The translations under genes were made by a program, and so were the position numbers. Shown piece by piece: positions 1-8,585 of a stretch of DNA of 34,621 nt. The stretch is from positions 1 to 34,621 of the forward strand of contig JAOXSC010000083.1 in the NCBI GenBank assembly GCA_025800215.1. Reading direction: 5' to 3'. The stretch's first letter is position 1. Every line of letters begins with the position of its first letter. Source of the stretch: Marinibacterium sp. Its GTDB lineage: Bacteria > Pseudomonadota > Alphaproteobacteria > Rhodobacterales > Rhodobacteraceae. The notes under the pieces were generated by a model that saw only the letters and a list, made by a program, of their open reading frames with translations, ran no database searches and was not told where the DNA came from.

Positions 1-786
1 GACAGGTTCCACGACACCGCTCCGGGTGCGATGATCCAGGTCGGCGTGGCGCCGTGCTCCCCGTTCTCGGTCAGCCGGGAGCTTATGCGCGACGCCGCGA
101 TCCTGGCGCGGGACAAGGGCGTGCGGCTGCACACCCATCTGGCCGAAAATGACGAAGACGTCGCCTATTCGCTCGACCAGTTCGGCTGCCGTCCGGGTCA
201 ATATGCCGAAGATCTGGGCTGGACCGGGGATGATGTCTGGCACGCCCATTGCGTCAAGCTGGACGGATCCGAACAGGCGCTGTTTGCGCGCACAGGGACG
301 GGTGTGGCCCATTGCCCCTGTTCCAACTGCCGCCTTGGCAGCGGCATCGCGCCGGTGCGGCAGATGCGCGATGCGGGTGTGCGTGTGGGGCTGGGCGTGG
401 ACGGATCGGCCAGCAATGACAGCGGAAACCTCATGGCCGAAGCACGTCAGGCCATGCTGTTGCAGCGGGTGTCGCGCGGCGCTGATGCCATGTCGGCACG
501 CGAAGCCCTTGAGATCGCCACGCGCGGCGGCGCCGATGTGCTGGGCCGCCCCGATTGCGGCCGGATCGCGGTGGGCGCCTGCGCCGATCTGGCGATCTGG
601 GATGTGTCCGGCATTGATGCGGCCGGCAGCTGGGATCCTGCCGCACTGGTGCTGGCCGGGCCGACGCGGGTGCGCGATCTGCTGGTGCATGGCCGTCAGA
701 TCGTGCGCGATGGTCACGTGGTGACCATCGACATGGGCCAGGTGCTGCACCGGCAGGCGCGCGCGGTCGATCGGCTGATGGCCTAA
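1..786 (+). CDS. 8-oxoguanine deaminase (amidohydrolase), 3' part
   Basis: The open frame runs in from the window edge, so only the C-terminal 261 residues are present; family members are about 450 aa. The product is a metal-dependent amidohydrolase, most like 8-oxoguanine deaminase (8-oxoguanine to urate plus ammonia, purine salvage or breakdown, cytosol). Visible signatures are the metal-site HTHLAEN, the WHAHCVKLD segment, the HCPCSNCRLGSG segment and the DGSASNDSGN loop carrying the catalytic Asp. The N-terminal HxH metal motif lies outside the window. It ends with TAA and overlaps the stop of the convergent guanine deaminase gene within CTAA. Two purine deaminases end to end suggest a purine-degradation locus. 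A triazine-hydrolase-like amidohydrolase of other specificity is the main alternative. Confidence 0.85.
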   Translation, partial: DRFHDTAPGAMIQVGVAPCSPFSVSRELMRDAAILARDKGVRLHTHLAENDEDVAYSLDQFGCRPGQYAEDLGWTGDDVWHAHCVKLDGSEQALFARTGTGVAHCPCSNCRLGSGIAPVRQMRDAGVRVGLGVDGSASNDSGNLMAEARQAMLLQRVSRGADAMSAREALEIATRGGADVLGRPDCGRIAVGACADLAIWDVSGIDAAGSWDPAALVLAGPTRVRDLLVHGRQIVRDGHVVTIDMGQVLHRQARAVDRLMA

Positions 787-2107
787 GCCAGGCGCGCCCC
801 GCCCACCCAGACATCGGCAATGGCGCGGTCGTCGCCCATCATGATGGTGGGAAATACCGCCTCCCACAGGGCGTCGGCGCGGGCGGCCCGCTGGGCGATG
901 GCGGGCGTGGACGCCAGATCCAGCACACCAGATCCGCGTCGAACCCCGGTGCGATGGTGCCGATGCGGTCGCCCATGCGCAGGGCACGGGCCGAGCCTTG
1001 GGTCGCCAGCCACACAAGCTGGGCGGGATGCAGCGCGGTGCCCGACAGCTGCCCGATCTCATAGGCCGCTGCCATGGTGCGCAGCATCGAAAAGCTCGAC
1101 CCGCCGCCGGTATCGGTGGCCAGCCCCACCCGTTGGCCTTCGGCCATGCGGGCGGCCATGTCGAACAGGCCCGATCCGATGAAGGTGTTCGACGTCGGGC
1201 AATGCACCAGCGCGGCGCCCACCTCGCGCAGGCGGTCGCGCTCGCGCGGTTCCAGGTGGATGGCGTGGCCATAAAGCCCGTTGGGCCCCAGCAGGCCGAA
1301 CTGCTCATAGGTGTCCAGATAGTCGCGCGCCTGCGGGTAGAGCGATTTGACCCAGGCGATTTCGTCGGTCTGCTCGCTCAGATGGGTCTGCATCAGCAGA
1401 TCGGGATGGGCCGCCCACAGGCTGCCAAGCGCTTCGAGCTGTTCGGGGCTCGATGTGGGCGAAAACCGGGGCGTGATCACATAGGACAGCCGGTCCACCC
1501 CATGCCAGCGCGCGATCAGCGCGGCGCTGTCGTCATGGGCCGTCTGGGCGGTGTCGCGCAGCCCGTCGGGGGCGTTGCGGTCCATGCAGGTCTTGCCCGC
1601 CGCCACCCGCAGCCCGCGCCGCTGCGCTTCGGCAAAGAACGCGTCGACGCTGGCGGGGTGGATGGTGGCATAGCTGCACACGGTGGTGGTGCCCTGCGCC
1701 AGCGTCAGATCGAAATAGCGCGCGGTGATGGTGGCGGCGTGGTCGGGATCGGCAAAGCGCGTTTCTTCGGGAAAGGTATAGGTGTTCAGCCAGTCGATCA
1801 GCCGCTTGCCCCAGCTGGCGATGATGGCGGTCTGCGGGTAATGCACATGGGCGTCGACAAAGCCGGGCAGGATCAGCCGGTCGCCATAGTCGATCACGGG
1901 CGCGTCGGGATGGGCCGATTTCAGCGCCTGCAGGTCGCCCAGCGATTCGATCCGCCCGCCCTGCAGGGCGACGGCCTCGTGACAGCGGGCGGCGTCGGTG
2001 GGATCGGTGTCAAAGGGGCTGTGCTCGAAACTCAGCACCCGGCCTGTCAGAATCGTCGGTCCCGCAACCTTGGTTGTCGTCTGGGGGGTCGCCATCTTGC
2101 CTGTCAT
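783..2107 (-). pseudogene. guaD: guanine deaminase, frameshifted near the 3' end
   Basis: Guanine deaminase (guanine to xanthine plus ammonia). The metal motif FVDAHVHYPQT, the guanine-deaminase stretch ASWGKRLIDWLNTYTFPEET, QTHLSEQTDE, YGHAIHLE and the ATDTGGGSSFSML loop are all intact. As written, the frame from 2107 stops at 839 after 28 unrelated residues. After the residues ADLV (about position 926) homology continues in another minus frame (LDLASTPAIAQRA to GGARLA, stop TAG at 785-783). Restoring one G near 924-926 (GTG-GTG-CTG) gives ADLVVLDLAST and a protein of about 441 aa. The span of 1325 nt is one short of a multiple of three. The active site precedes the break. This is either a true deletion that scrambles the C-terminal 47 residues or a sequencing error. 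ATG at 2107 is used; another in-frame ATG lies four codons on. Confidence 0.85.
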
Positions 2108-2237
2108 GCGCCTGTCTCCTGCTCGTTTGGCCCCGAACCAGCCTAAGGGGGCGAGGCGTCATCGTAAATTCACCCATTGTCATTGTTTTTTGCCAAGAGC
2201 TTCTTCTATTTTGCGGCCAATCAAAAAGGGGCCCCGC

Positions 2238-3629
2238 ATGAGTATGGACACCGATCCCCAACCGCAGGGGGACGATCGCGACGACGACGCCTATGTGCTG
2301 GATCCCAAGACGGTGACGGCGATCCTCTATGCGGTGGAAATCCGCGATGCCGCGCGCCTGTCCGAGCTGATGGCGCCGCTGCATGCGGCTGACATCGCCG
2401 ACCTTCTGGAACAGATCAACGCCTTTGACCGGTCGCGGCTGGTGCGGCTCTATGAAGGCGAATTCGACGGCGACATCCTGTCCGAGCTGGACGATTCGGT
2501 GCGCGAAGACGTCATGTCGCTGCTTCAGCCCAGCACCCTGGCCGAAGCCGTGCGCGAACTTGACAGCGACGACGTGGTCGATCTGGTCGAAGACCTGGCC
2601 GAACCCCAGCAAGAGGCGATCCTGGATGTGCTGCCGGTGCAGGACCGGATCGCGGTGCGTCAGGCGCTGTCCTATCCCGAAACCTCGGCCGGGCGGCTCA
2701 TGCAGCGCGAGGTCGTGATGGCCCCCGAGCACTGGACCGTGGGCGAAGCGATCGACCATCTGCGCAACAGCGACCATCTGCCCGAACAGTTCTATCACGT
2801 GGTGCTGGTGAACCCGCGCATGCACCCGGTGGCTCAGGTCACGCTGGGGCGGCTGATGGGCGCGCCGCGTGCGACACCGCTGGCCGAGATCACCGAAGAG
2901 GTGTTCCAGATCATCCCCGTCACCCAGGACGAAGAAGACGTGGCCTATGCCTTCAACCAGTATCACCTGATTTCGGCCCCTGTGGTCGATGATGACGGGC
3001 GGCTGGTGGGGGTGATCACCATTGATGACGCGATGATCGTGCTGGATGCCGAACACGAAGAAGACATGCTGCACATGGCCGGTGTGACCGAAAGCTCGCT
3101 GTCGGACCGCGCCATCGACACCAGCAAGGCGCGGTTGCCCTGGCTGGGGGTGAACCTGTGCGCGGCGATCCTGTCATCGCTGGTCATTGCCCAGTTCGAA
3201 GACGTGATCGCGGCCTTTGTGGCGCTGGCGGTGCTGATGCCCATCGTGGCGTCGATGGGGGGCAATGCGGCGACCCAGACGCTGACCGTGGCGGTGCGCG
3301 CGCTTGCCACCAAAGACCTGACACCAGCCAATGTGATGCGGGTGATCCGGCGCGAGGTCCTGGTGGGCCTGCTGAACGGGATCATCTTTGCGGTGGTGAT
3401 GGGGATCATCGGCATGGTCTGGTTCGGCCTGCCGCAGCTGGGGCTGATCATCGGTGCGGCCATCGTGATCAACATGGTGATCGCGGGGCTGGTCGGCACC
3501 GCAGTGCCGGTGATCCTGGATCGGTTCGGCGCCGATCCGGCGCTGGCATCGGGAACTTTTGTGACAATGACAACGGATATGATGGGCTTTTTCGCCTTTC
3601 TGGGACTGGCAGCGGTGGTATTGCTATGA
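2238..3629 (+). CDS. mgtE: Magnesium transporter MgtE
   Basis: MgtE channel for Mg2+ uptake in the inner membrane, 463 aa, close to the family's usual length. Residues 30-135 form the acidic superhelical N domain (repeated ADLLEQI and VVDLVEDL-type helices). Residues 140-265 hold a CBS pair ending in VGVITIDDAM. Residues 290-463 hold the pore helices, including the MPIVASMGGNAATQT segment typical of the family. The frame is open well upstream, but ATG at 2238 gives the standard N-terminus and sits after an AAAAGGGG purine run. The gene is divergent from guaD and its stop overlaps the start of the next gene (ATGA). Binding of Mg2+ by the N and CBS domains gates the pore in this family. Confidence 0.95.
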   Translation: MSMDTDPQPQGDDRDDDAYVLDPKTVTAILYAVEIRDAARLSELMAPLHAADIADLLEQINAFDRSRLVRLYEGEFDGDILSELDDSVREDVMSLLQPSTLAEAVRELDSDDVVDLVEDLAEPQQEAILDVLPVQDRIAVRQALSYPETSAGRLMQREVVMAPEHWTVGEAIDHLRNSDHLPEQFYHVVLVNPRMHPVAQVTLGRLMGAPRATPLAEITEEVFQIIPVTQDEEDVAYAFNQYHLISAPVVDDDGRLVGVITIDDAMIVLDAEHEEDMLHMAGVTESSLSDRAIDTSKARLPWLGVNLCAAILSSLVIAQFEDVIAAFVALAVLMPIVASMGGNAATQTLTVAVRALATKDLTPANVMRVIRREVLVGLLNGIIFAVVMGIIGMVWFGLPQLGLIIGAAIVINMVIAGLVGTAVPVILDRFGADPALASGTFVTMTTDMMGFFAFLGLAAVVLL

Positions 3630-4189
3630 CGGATCTGACAGACATCAAGGCCGCGGCGCGCAAGGCCGCCTTTGCCCGCCGCAAGGTGGCGTTTGACGCA
3701 TCCCCCGCCGGGGCGGCGGGGGTGCTGAGCGAGGTGCTCGCCGGTCATCGCGGCGTGCCGCTGGCCGGCTACATGCCCATCCGCACCGAAATCGACCCGC
3801 TTCCGGCCATGGCCGAGGCCGCCGCACATGGCCCGGTGGGCGTGCCGGTGATCATCGGCGAAGGGCAGGCGCTGAAATTTTCCCGCTGGGAGCCAGATGC
3901 CCCGATGAAGGACGGCCCCTTTGGTGCGCGCATCCCCGAACGGGACGATTTCTTTGACCCCGAGATCCTGATCGTGCCGCTGGTCGGCTTTGACCGGCAG
4001 GGCGGGCGGCTTGGTTATGGTGGCGGGTTTTATGACCGCACCCTGGAAAAGCTGCGTGCGCGGCGCGCGACGCTGGCCATCGGCTTTGCCTTTGCCGCGC
4101 AAGAGGCCGACGCCCTGCCGCTGGAACCCACCGACCAACAATTGGACATGATCGTCACCGAACAGGGTGTGATCACCCCCGATCGGTGA
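3626..4189 (+). CDS. 5-formyltetrahydrofolate cyclo-ligase
   Basis: ATP-dependent conversion of 5-formyl-THF to 5,10-methenyl-THF (folate one-carbon metabolism, cytosol), 187 aa. The diagnostic glycine-rich motif LGYGGGFYDRTL lies at about residues 128-140, preceded by ILIVPLVGFDRQGGRLG and followed by the conserved DALPLEPTDQQLDMIVTE end. The start ATG overlaps the mgtE stop (ATGA), so translational coupling is likely and fixes the start; the much longer open frame upstream is the shadow of mgtE. The YmdB-like gene follows 54 bp downstream. Confidence 0.95.
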   Translation: MTDLTDIKAAARKAAFARRKVAFDASPAGAAGVLSEVLAGHRGVPLAGYMPIRTEIDPLPAMAEAAAHGPVGVPVIIGEGQALKFSRWEPDAPMKDGPFGARIPERDDFFDPEILIVPLVGFDRQGGRLGYGGGFYDRTLEKLRARRATLAIGFAFAAQEADALPLEPTDQQLDMIVTEQGVITPDR

Positions 4190-4243
4190 CCCTGCGGCGC
4201 CTTCGCCCTTGCCCAGGCGCCGCGTGCCGCCTAGGACCAAGCC

Positions 4244-5059
4244 ATGAGATGTCTGTTTCTGGGTGATGTGATGGGGCGCGCGGGGCGCGCGGCCATCACC
4301 GAACATCTGCCGCGGCTGCGCGCCGACTGGCGGTTGGATTTCGTCGTTGTGAACGGGGAAAACGCGTCCAACGGGATGGGGCTGTCGCGCGACCATGCGC
4401 GCCTGTTGTTCGATGCGGGCGCCGATGTGGTGACGCTGGGCGATCACGCCTTTGATCAGAAGGACATGCTGCAGGCGATCGAACAGGATCCGCGCATCCT
4501 GCGCCCGCTGAACTATGCAAAAAGCGCGCCGGGCAAGGGCTATCGCGTCTTTGACGCGCCGGGCGGGCGCAAGGTGCTGGTGCTGCAGGTGCTGGGGCAG
4601 GTGTTCATGAAACGCCCCTTTGACGATCCGTTTTCCGCCGTCGATGCGGTGCTGCGCGCGCATCCGCGTGGCGGGCTGGCCCAGGCGATCATCGTCGATG
4701 TGCATTGCGAAGCGACATCGGAAAAGATGGCGATGGGCCATTTCTGCGACGGGCGCGCCAGCCTTGTGGTGGGCACCCACACCCATGTGCCCACGGCCGA
4801 CAACATGATCCTGCCCGGCGGCACTGCCTATCTGAGCGATGCGGGCATGTGCGGCGACTATCATTCGGTGATCGGCATGGAAAAGGCCGAACCGCTGCGC
4901 CGGTTCATCACCGGCATGCCCAAGGGCCGCTTTACGCCCGCGACCGGGGCGGCGACGCTGTCGGGGGTCTATGTGGAAACCGATGACCGCACGGGGGCTG
5001 CGCTCAGCACATCCATGGTGCGGGTGGGCGGGCATCTTGTTCCGTCGGGTCCCGAATGA
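4244..5059 (+). CDS. YmdB/TIGR00282-family metallophosphoesterase
   Basis: Calcineurin-like phosphoesterase of the YmdB family, 271 aa; characterised relatives hydrolyse cyclic nucleotides and RNA-related phosphodiesters. Metal-site motifs are in order: GDVMGRAGR at residue 7, VVNGENASNGMG at about 37, TLGDHAFD at about 65, DVHCEATSEKMAMG at about 151, and VVGTHTHVPTAD at about 174. In the third motif many homologues have GNH; here it is GDH. The start ATG follows an AGGA sequence 8 nt upstream. It is probably co-transcribed with mgtE and the folate ligase. The physiological substrate cannot be told from sequence. Confidence 0.9.
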   Translation: MRCLFLGDVMGRAGRAAITEHLPRLRADWRLDFVVVNGENASNGMGLSRDHARLLFDAGADVVTLGDHAFDQKDMLQAIEQDPRILRPLNYAKSAPGKGYRVFDAPGGRKVLVLQVLGQVFMKRPFDDPFSAVDAVLRAHPRGGLAQAIIVDVHCEATSEKMAMGHFCDGRASLVVGTHTHVPTADNMILPGGTAYLSDAGMCGDYHSVIGMEKAEPLRRFITGMPKGRFTPATGAATLSGVYVETDDRTGAALSTSMVRVGGHLVPSGPE

Positions 5060-5157
5060 CGGGTGCACAACATGCATAGGTTGAATCTCTTGCCGCCCTG
5101 CGCGGGATCGTAGAAACTGGGCGATGCAAAAAGATGCGTAGGTATTTGAAATAATAG

Positions 5158-6951
5158 ATGATGCAGGCCTTTATCGGATCTGAAACGGCCAGCGCGGTGC
5201 TGGCACTTGTCGTGGTGGGGCTGATGTTCGTCGCCTTCCTGCGCGAAGTTCTTCCTACCGAAGTGATTGCCATCGGCGGTGTATCGGTGATGCTGGTCAC
5301 CGGCATCCTGCCCTATGATGCGGCGCTGCCGGTTCTGTCCAACCCCGCGCCCTGGACCATCGCGGCGATGTTCGTGATCATGGGGGCGCTGGTGCGCACA
5401 GGTGCGCTGGATGCCTTTACCAATGTGGCGCAAAGCCAGGCCGCGGAAAACCCGGCACGGGCGGTGGCGCTGCTGATGGGGTTTGTGGTGCTGGCGTCGG
5501 CCGTGGTGTCGAACACGCCGGTTGTTGTCGTGATGATCCCGGTGGTGACCCAGATCGCCCGCACGCTGGGCGTTGCCGCGTCGAAAATGCTGATCCCGCT
5601 CAGCTATGCGGCGATCATGGGCGGCACGCTGACGCTGATCGGGACATCGACCAACCTGCTGGTTGACGGGGTGGCGCGCGCGCAGGGGCTGGAGGCGTTT
5701 TCCATTTTCGAAGTGACGCCGCTCGGGCTTGCTGTGGTGGCCTGGGGCATGATTTATCTGCGCTTTATCGCGCCGCGCCTGCTGCCGGACCGTGACAGCA
5801 TGTCCGACATGCTGTCGGACCGGTCCAAGATGAAGTTCTTCACCGAAGCCGTCATCCCCCCCGATTCCGACCTGATCGGGCGCGAGGTTCTGGGCGTGCA
5901 GCTGTTCAAACGTGAAGGCGTGCGGCTGATCGACGTGATCCGCGGGGACACGTCGCTCAGGCGCAATCTCAAAGGGGTGGAACTACAGGTGGGTGACCGG
6001 GTGGTCCTGCGCACCCAGATGACCGAACTTCTCAGCCTGCAGCGCAACAAATCGCTCAAGCGCGTTGATCAGGTGTCGGCGGTGGCGACCACCACGGTCG
6101 AGGTTCTGATCACGCCGGGCTGCCGCATGGTCGGGCGCACGCTGGGCTCGCTGCGGCTGCGGCGCCGCTATGGCATCTATACGCTGGCCGCGCACCGTCG
6201 GAACCAGAATATCGGCCGCCAGCTTGATGAGCTTGTGGTGCGCGTGGGCGACACGCTGCTGCTTGAAGGGTCGCCCGAAGACATCCAGCGCCTGGCGTCG
6301 GATATGGGGCTGGTGGATGTGTCGAAACCGTCCAGCCGCGCGTTCCGCCGCAACCACGCACCCATCGCGGTGGGGGCGCTGTTCGGCATCGTGATCCTGG
6401 CGGCACTTGGGGTCGCGCCGATCCTGTTGTTGGCGGTGGCGGCAATGGCGGTGGTGCTGCTGACCGGCTGCATCGACTCGGACGAGGCGTTTTCCTTTGT
6501 CGATGGCCGCCTGCTGGCGCTGATCTTTTCCATGCTGGCCATCGGTGCGGCGCTCGAATCCTCGGGGGCGGTCCGGCTGGTGGTGGACGCCATCGCGCCC
6601 GCGCTTGGCCAGTTGCACGGGTTCTTCATCGTCTGGGCCATCTACCTGCTGACGTCGATCCTGACCGAGCTGGTGTCGAACAATGCGGTGGCGGTGGTGG
6701 TCACTCCAATTGCCATCGGGCTTGCGGATGCGATGGGCATCGACGCGCGCCCGCTGGTGGTGGCGGTGATGGTGGCGGCCTCGGCCAGCTTTGCCACGCC
6801 GATCGGGTATCAGACCAACATGCTGGTCTACGGGCCGGGGGGCTATCGGTTCAGCGATTTCCTGAAGGTCGGGATCCCGCTGAACCTGAGCATCGGGCTG
6901 CTTGCCTCGGCCTTGATCCCGCTGATTTGGCCGCTGAGCGCAGGGCAGTAG
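5158..6951 (+). CDS. SLC13-family permease with two RCK_C (TrkA-C) domains
   Basis: Divalent anion:Na+ symporter-type inner-membrane permease, 597 aa. Residues 1-200 and about 405-597 are hydrophobic helices. The hairpin repeats carry SNTPVVVVMIPV and LIGTSTNLLVDG in the first half, and TELVSNNAVAVVVTPIA and ATPIGYQTNMLVYGPGGY in the second. Two hydrophilic RCK_C-like segments sit between the halves, at about 215-300 and 305-385 (IPPDSDLIGREV, then ITPGCRMVGRTLGSL). Substrate is not evident; sulfate, dicarboxylates and others are all transported by relatives. The start is a tandem ATGATG at 5158 with no clear Shine-Dalgarno, so translation may begin one codon later. Confidence 0.9.
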   Translation: MMQAFIGSETASAVLALVVVGLMFVAFLREVLPTEVIAIGGVSVMLVTGILPYDAALPVLSNPAPWTIAAMFVIMGALVRTGALDAFTNVAQSQAAENPARAVALLMGFVVLASAVVSNTPVVVVMIPVVTQIARTLGVAASKMLIPLSYAAIMGGTLTLIGTSTNLLVDGVARAQGLEAFSIFEVTPLGLAVVAWGMIYLRFIAPRLLPDRDSMSDMLSDRSKMKFFTEAVIPPDSDLIGREVLGVQLFKREGVRLIDVIRGDTSLRRNLKGVELQVGDRVVLRTQMTELLSLQRNKSLKRVDQVSAVATTTVEVLITPGCRMVGRTLGSLRLRRRYGIYTLAAHRRNQNIGRQLDELVVRVGDTLLLEGSPEDIQRLASDMGLVDVSKPSSRAFRRNHAPIAVGALFGIVILAALGVAPILLLAVAAMAVVLLTGCIDSDEAFSFVDGRLLALIFSMLAIGAALESSGAVRLVVDAIAPALGQLHGFFIVWAIYLLTSILTELVSNNAVAVVVTPIAIGLADAMGIDARPLVVAVMVAASASFATPIGYQTNMLVYGPGGYRFSDFLKVGIPLNLSIGLLASALIPLIWPLSAGQ

Positions 6952-7006
6952 GGCCCGCCATCCCGCGTGCCTAGTCCTAGGGCGGGGCCAGCGATTGAGC
7001 AAAAAG

Positions 7007-7039
7007 AAAGGCCTGCCGCGCGTGGTGCGGCAGGCCTTT
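7007..7039. terminator. Bidirectional intrinsic terminator
   Basis: A perfect 13-bp inverted repeat (arms 7007-7019 and 7027-7039, 7-nt loop) lies between the convergent SLC13 gene and yebC. Read on the minus strand the second arm is followed by CTTTTT, a good U-tract for ending yebC transcripts. On the plus strand the tail is TTTGTTGTT, a weaker tract for the transporter. Confidence 0.85.
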
Positions 7040-7067
7040 GTTGTTCGGTATCGGCTCTGAGCCCGGC

Positions 7068-7808
7068 TTAGAGCTGGGCCATGACCTCGTCACTGGCTTC
7101 GAAATTGGTGGTGACGCGCTGCACGTCGTCATCATCTTCAAGCGCTTCGACCAGCTTCATCAGCTTCTGCATCCCATCAAGATCCAGCTCGGTCGTGGTG
7201 GTGGGCTTCCACACCAGCTTGGTGCTGTCGCTTTCGCCAAGCGCGTCTTCCAGGGCGGTCGACACCTCGTTCAGGTCGGTATCCGCGCACCAGATGATAT
7301 GGCCGTCTTCGCCACTTTCGACATCTTCGGCGCCCGCTTCGATGGCAGCCTCCATCACGGTGTCGGCATCGCCCACAGGGGCGGGATAGGTCACTTCGCC
7401 CTTGCGTTCGAACATGAAACCGACGCTGCCGGTTTCGCCCAGATTGCCGCCATTCTTGGAAAAGGTGGACCGCACGTTGGACGCGGTGCGGTTCTTGTTG
7501 TCGGTCATGGTCTCGACGATCACCGCAACGCCGCTGGGGCCATAGCCCTCATAGCGGATTTCCTCGTAGCTTTCGGCGTCACCGCCGACGGCCTTCTTGA
7601 TGGCGCGTTCGATATTGTCCTTGGGCATGGACTGGCCCTTGGCCTCTTTCACGGCCAGGCGCAGGCGCGGGTTCTTTTCGGGATCGGGTTCGCCCATTTT
7701 TGCGGCGATGGTGATCTCTTTGGAGAGTTTCGAAAAGAGCTTTGCGCGGACAGCATCCTGACGCCCCTTGCGGTGCTGGATGTTTGCCCATTTTGAATGG
7801 CCTGCCAT
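7068..7808 (-). CDS. yebC: YebC/PmpR-family transcription/translation factor
   Basis: YebC/TACO1 family protein, 246 aa, full length. The N-terminal signature [18 protein letters not shown] is exact for the family. It is followed by the [20 protein letters not shown] and [17 protein letters not shown] motifs and an acidic C-terminal part. Members bind DNA as regulators (PmpR) or act on ribosomes at difficult proline-rich stretches; the sequence does not decide which applies here. The start ATG has a GAGGATC Shine-Dalgarno nearby. A strong hairpin terminator follows the stop. Confidence 0.96.
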   Translation of the reverse strand: MAGHSKWANIQHRKGRQDAVRAKLFSKLSKEITIAAKMGEPDPEKNPRLRLAVKEAKGQSMPKDNIERAIKKAVGGDAESYEEIRYEGYGPSGVAVIVETMTDNKNRTASNVRSTFSKNGGNLGETGSVGFMFERKGEVTYPAPVGDADTVMEAAIEAGAEDVESGEDGHIIWCADTDLNEVSTALEDALGESDSTKLVWKPTTTTELDLDGMQKLMKLVEALEDDDDVQRVTTNFEASDEVMAQL

Positions 7809-7855
7809 GGTGATCCTCTTCGCAGTACGGCGATGGGCGCGTGTTTACCTGTCAC

Positions 7856-7905
7856 GCCGCAGGCGTGCAAGCTCAGGCGGTGCCGCAGGCGTGCAAGCTC
7901 AGGCG
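7856..7905. repeat. 24-bp direct repeat, two copies, period 26
   Basis: Two identical 24-bp units (7856-7879 and 7882-7905) separated by 2 bp. The second unit covers the last codons and stop of the small membrane-protein gene; the first is an extra copy of that 3' end lying between it and yebC. This looks like a local tandem duplication. Confidence 0.85.
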
Positions 7906-8183
7906 CAGGCCGCCTGCGTGTCCGGCGCAATCAATGTGCCGATCAACAGCGCCAGCCGCCACAGCACCCCAAGTGCAAAGATGATCAGCAGCCATGTGGG
8001 CATGATGCGGGAAAAGTCCTGCGCGTTGCGCGCCTTCTGGGCCAGGTTCACGGCGGCATCGGCGTCGCCGCGTGCGGTCGCCCAGTTCGCAAACAGTTCA
8101 TATGCGCGCGACGCCAGCAGATGCGCCACCGTCCAGCCCGCCGGGATCAGCATCATCAGCGCGGACAGCGCGTCGGCGATCAC
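7899..8183 (-). CDS. Small two-helix membrane protein coupled to an XRE regulator
   Basis: Unknown family. I place the start at GTG 8183, which overlaps the TGA of the upstream regulator gene as GTGA; this gives 94 aa. The frame stays open upstream to 8246, but that part only shadows the regulator. Two hydrophobic segments are visible: about residues 5-28 (DALSALMMLIPAGWTVAHLL) and about 64-88 (WLLIIFALGVLWRLALLIGTL). They are joined by a polar, Ala-rich linker with NWATARGDADAAVNLAQKAR. Coupling to a DNA-binding protein suggests a regulator-target pair; a toxin, a sensor partner or a plain membrane protein are all possible. The end of the gene is part of a 26-bp tandem repeat. Confidence 0.65.
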   Translation of the reverse strand: MIADALSALMMLIPAGWTVAHLLASRAYELFANWATARGDADAAVNLAQKARNAQDFSRIMPTWLLIIFALGVLWRLALLIGTLIAPDTQAACA

Positions 8184-8566
8184 TTGCGTTTCGCGGTCAG
8201 TTCGATGCGATAGCCAAGCGCGTCGGCCAGCGCGATGAGTTTCCACAATTGCGGACCCGTGCGCGACCCCACGCCCCGCGCCGCCTTGGACAGGGCGGTG
8301 TGGTCGAACCCATAGGTGTCATCCAGTTCACGCTGGCTGACGCGGGTTTCGGCCAGCATCTGCGCCAGCACGCCCGACGCCATGATGCGCGCGGTTTCTT
8401 TGCCCGCCTCGGTCAGCACGGTTTTGCGCATCTCGGGCGACAATGCGGCCATCTGGTCGTCCATCCCATCGGCCACGGGGGCATCAAGACGCTCCAGCAG
8501 AGACGGGGTGGCGGCGGTTTCGGGCCGGTCATGCAGGTCTTTGGGGTCTCTGAGCACCTGCTCCAT
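8180..8566 (-). CDS. XRE-family helix-turn-helix regulator, antitoxin-like
   Basis: 128-aa protein. The C-terminal half (about residues 70-128) is a helix-turn-helix: SQRELDDTYGFDHTALSKAARG, then LWKLIALADALGYRIELTAKRK. The IALADALGYRIEL ending resembles XRE antitoxins of the HigA type. The N-terminal half is polar and not recognised. The start at ATG 8566 has an AAAGGA Shine-Dalgarno 6 nt upstream; a start at 8605 would place the coding region across the dyad operator and is less likely. It has its own promoter-like region with an 18-bp dyad just upstream and is coupled by GTGA to the small membrane-protein gene. Confidence 0.75.
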   Translation of the reverse strand: MEQVLRDPKDLHDRPETAATPSLLERLDAPVADGMDDQMAALSPEMRKTVLTEAGKETARIMASGVLAQMLAETRVSQRELDDTYGFDHTALSKAARGVGSRTGPQLWKLIALADALGYRIELTAKRK

Positions 8567-8585
8567 GGTCGATCCTTTCAAGGGC

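Noticed and set aside
2108-2237. An M-box (Mg2+) riboswitch upstream of mgtE
   Set aside because: The gap is only 130 bp shared with the divergent guaD promoter, and no long paired leader or terminator is visible.
4190-4243. A terminator between the folate ligase and the YmdB-like gene (GGCGCC repeats)
   Set aside because: Short arms with a long loop and no T-run; the genes are probably co-transcribed.
2963-5077. A 704-codon minus-strand frame opposite mgtE, the folate ligase and the YmdB-like gene
   Set aside because: Same antisense effect of GC-rich codons. The plus-strand genes have clear motifs and coupling.
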